From the NCBI GenBank assembly GCA_945877965.1, contig CAMCTH010000228.1:1-7345 (forward strand): a stretch of 7,345 bases of DNA, written 5' to 3'. A program made the position numbers and the translations under genes. Of the stretch, positions 6,124 to 7,345 are shown in pieces. The notes under the pieces were generated by a model that saw nothing but the letters and a program-made list of their open reading frames with translations, searched no databases and was not told the DNA's origin. The stretch's first letter is position 1. Every line of letters begins with the position of its first letter. The DNA comes from Planctomicrobium piriforme. GTDB taxonomy: Bacteria; Planctomycetota; Planctomycetia; Pirellulales; PNKZ01.

Positions 6124-6200
6124 AGTGGCTAGTGACCGGTGGTCAGTGGCTAGCGAGATAGATTGAGCATCGTTCAACTAGCCACTGACCACTAGCCACT
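6124..6200. repeat. Heptamer-repeat hairpin between the aldolase and Tm-1-like genes
   Basis: The left arm 6124-6153 consists of AGTGGCT, AGTGACC, GGTGGTC, AGTGGCT plus AG. The right arm 6178-6200, read on the minus strand, is AGTGGCT, AGTGGTC, AGTGGCT plus AG. The arms pair perfectly over 12 bp (6142-6153 with 6178-6189) and 11 bp (6124-6134 with 6190-6200), with one 7-base unit, ACCGGTG at 6135-6141, bulged out of the left arm; the loop is 24 bases (6154-6177). The element starts six bases after the aldolase stop and ends three bases before the next ATG, filling the gap. It could act as a terminator-like or attenuating structure, or mask the Tm-1-like start. There is no T-tract. Confidence 0.85.
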
Positions 6201-6203
6201 CCG

Positions 6204-7345
6204 ATGTCCGTCTACCTTTTCGCCACGCTCGACACGAAAGGGATCGAAGCCGATTTCGTGCGGAGTCGGCTGCGTGAGTTCGGCGTCGATGTGACGCTCG
6301 TCGACGTCGGTTGCTTGGGCGAACCGCAAGTGCCAGCCGACGTGCCGCGCGAAGAACTCTTTCGTGCCGCGGGGACGACGCTTGCCGAGATGCAATCGAC
6401 CGGCGAGCGCGGTCTCGCCGTCACGAAAGCGGCCGAGGGGGCAGCGACGCTAGCCGCAGAGCGTTTCGCCGCGGGCAAACTAACGGGCGTCGCCGGTCTT
6501 GGCGGTTCGGCGGGGAGCACGATCGCGTCGGCTGCGATGCGGGCGTTGCCGATCGGCGTGCCGAAGTTGCTCGTCAGTACGCTCGCGTCGGGCAACACGC
6601 GGCCGTACGTCGGCGACAAGGACATTCTCCTCCTTAATGCCGTGGTCGACATCGCCGGCCTCAACCGCATCAGCCGCACGGTCCTCGACGAAGCGGCCCG
6701 CGCCATGGCCGGGCTCGTCAAGTTTCGTCCCGTGCGATCTTCGCGACTCGACAAGCCGCTTGTAGCTGCGACCATGTTCGGCGTGACGACTCCTTGCGTG
6801 CAACGGGCTCGACAAGAACTCGAAGCGGCCGGTTACGAGGTTCTCACGTTCCACGCCGTCGGCAGCGGCGGGCAAGCGCTCGAATCGCTCATCGACGAGG
6901 GACTCATCGCCGGCGTGCTCGATATCACAACGACCGAACTGGCCGACGAACTCGTCGGCGGCGTCCTCTCGGCCGGGCCGAACCGACTGACCGCCGCCGG
7001 ACGTCGCGGCGTGCCGCAAGTGATCTCCGTCGGGGCGACCGACATGGTCAACTTTCACGCGCTGGAAACCGTGCCTGAACGATTCCGCGAGCGATTGCTC
7101 CATCGTCACAACGCCAACGTCACGCTCATGCGGACGACCGTCGCCGAGAACGCCGCGCTCGGCAGCGAGATCGGTCGCAAAGCAACTGCCGCGATGGGCC
7201 CGACGGCAATCCTGCTGCCGTCGCAAGGCGTATCAGCCCTCGACCGCGCGGGCCAAGCCTTCGACGATCCCGCAGCCCGTCAAGCGTTGTTCGCCGCGAT
7301 CCGCGCCGCCGCCCCGACGATCGAAACGATCGAGCTCGACGCACA
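6204..7345 (+). CDS. Tm-1-like (UPF0261) protein, 3' end cut by window
   Basis: The frame from ATG 6204 stays open through 380 codons to the window edge; family members are roughly 400 residues, so only a short tail is missing. Motifs in order: LFATLDTKGIEADFV (5-19) at the N-terminus; GLGGSAGST (98-106), glycine-rich and nucleotide-loop-like; PKLLVSTLASGNTRPYVGDKD (120-140); NAVVDIAGLNRI (145-156); FGVTTPCV (192-199), where the second domain starts; FHAVGSGGQALESLI (216-230); LDITTTELADELVGG (239-253); GATDMVNF (277-284); HNANVTLMRTT (302-312) and GPTAILLPSQGVSALD (332-347). These match the UPF0261/Tm-1 family, named after the tomato Tm-1 protein that binds tobamovirus replication proteins and ATP; the bacterial function is not established. 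Bacterial members often precede a TIM-barrel PEP-hydrolase-like gene, which could be the next gene outside this window. The ATG follows the right arm of a hairpin by three bases, so no Shine-Dalgarno is available. Confidence 0.9.
   Translation, partial: MSVYLFATLDTKGIEADFVRSRLREFGVDVTLVDVGCLGEPQVPADVPREELFRAAGTTLAEMQSTGERGLAVTKAAEGAATLAAERFAAGKLTGVAGLGGSAGSTIASAAMRALPIGVPKLLVSTLASGNTRPYVGDKDILLLNAVVDIAGLNRISRTVLDEAARAMAGLVKFRPVRSSRLDKPLVAATMFGVTTPCVQRARQELEAAGYEVLTFHAVGSGGQALESLIDEGLIAGVLDITTTELADELVGGVLSAGPNRLTAAGRRGVPQVISVGATDMVNFHALETVPERFRERLLHRHNANVTLMRTTVAENAALGSEIGRKATAAMGPTAILLPSQGVSALDRAGQAFDDPAARQALFAAIRAAAPTIETIELDA

Noticed and set aside
5308..6177. 289-codon minus-strand ORF opposite the aldolase
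   Set aside because: The plus strand carries clear HpcH/HpaI motifs throughout; the minus frame is a low-complexity mirror that even runs into both repeat elements.
6480..7226. 248-codon minus-strand ORF opposite the Tm-1-like gene
   Set aside because: The UPF0261 motifs on the plus strand are continuous, and the antisense product is rich in R, H and D with no recognisable domain.

Overview
The window is GC-rich, tightly packed bacterial DNA that most resembles a planctomycete of the Pirellulales type. The pointers are a C-terminal NPCBM-like fragment, an archaeal-type phosphoglycerate mutase in a bacterium, a Tm-1-like (UPF0261) protein, weak or absent Shine-Dalgarno sequences, and short intergenic regions filled with simple-repeat hairpins. 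This taxonomic placement is inferred from gene content; no marker gene is present.

Layout from left to right. At 2-169 (+) lies the tail of an NPCBM-type protein, joined by a 4-base GTGA overlap to a five-helix membrane protein of unknown function (166-1113, +). A short convergent gap with two small hairpins (1114-1171) separates it from a membrane fatty-acid desaturase-like enzyme (1172-2149, -). Further right on the same strand is a 2,3-bisphosphoglycerate-independent phosphoglycerate mutase of the ApgM type (2351-3556, -). A 150-base divergent gap carrying a perfect 12-base palindrome separates apgM from a 392-residue protein (3707-4885, +). That protein is recognisably derived from glucose-6-phosphate isomerase but has lost the family's catalytic and phosphate-binding motifs. 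Its 3' end overlaps by 28 bases, tail to tail, a small Rieske ferredoxin-like protein (4858-5172, -). An HpcH/HpaI-type aldolase (5320-6117, +) follows, then a Tm-1-like UPF0261 protein (6204 to the window end, +), nearly complete but cut by the window edge.

Two observations stand out. The first is the glycolytic pair: a real glycolytic enzyme (ApgM) is divergently paired with a catalytically dead-looking Pgi homologue, across a palindrome that could be a shared operator. The second is structural. The gaps on both sides of the aldolase gene are almost entirely filled by inverted pairs of heptanucleotide tandem repeats, GTTGACR-type on the left and AGTGGYY-type on the right. Their arms come within 3 to 11 bases of start codons and replace any Shine-Dalgarno sequence. 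One arm differs from its partner by exactly one heptamer, which suggests growth or loss by whole 7-base units.

Functionally, the aldolase and the Tm-1-like protein look co-directional and perhaps co-transcribed, suggesting a small carbon-compound pathway with a pyruvate-type product. The desaturase and Rieske genes have no clear partner inside the window.
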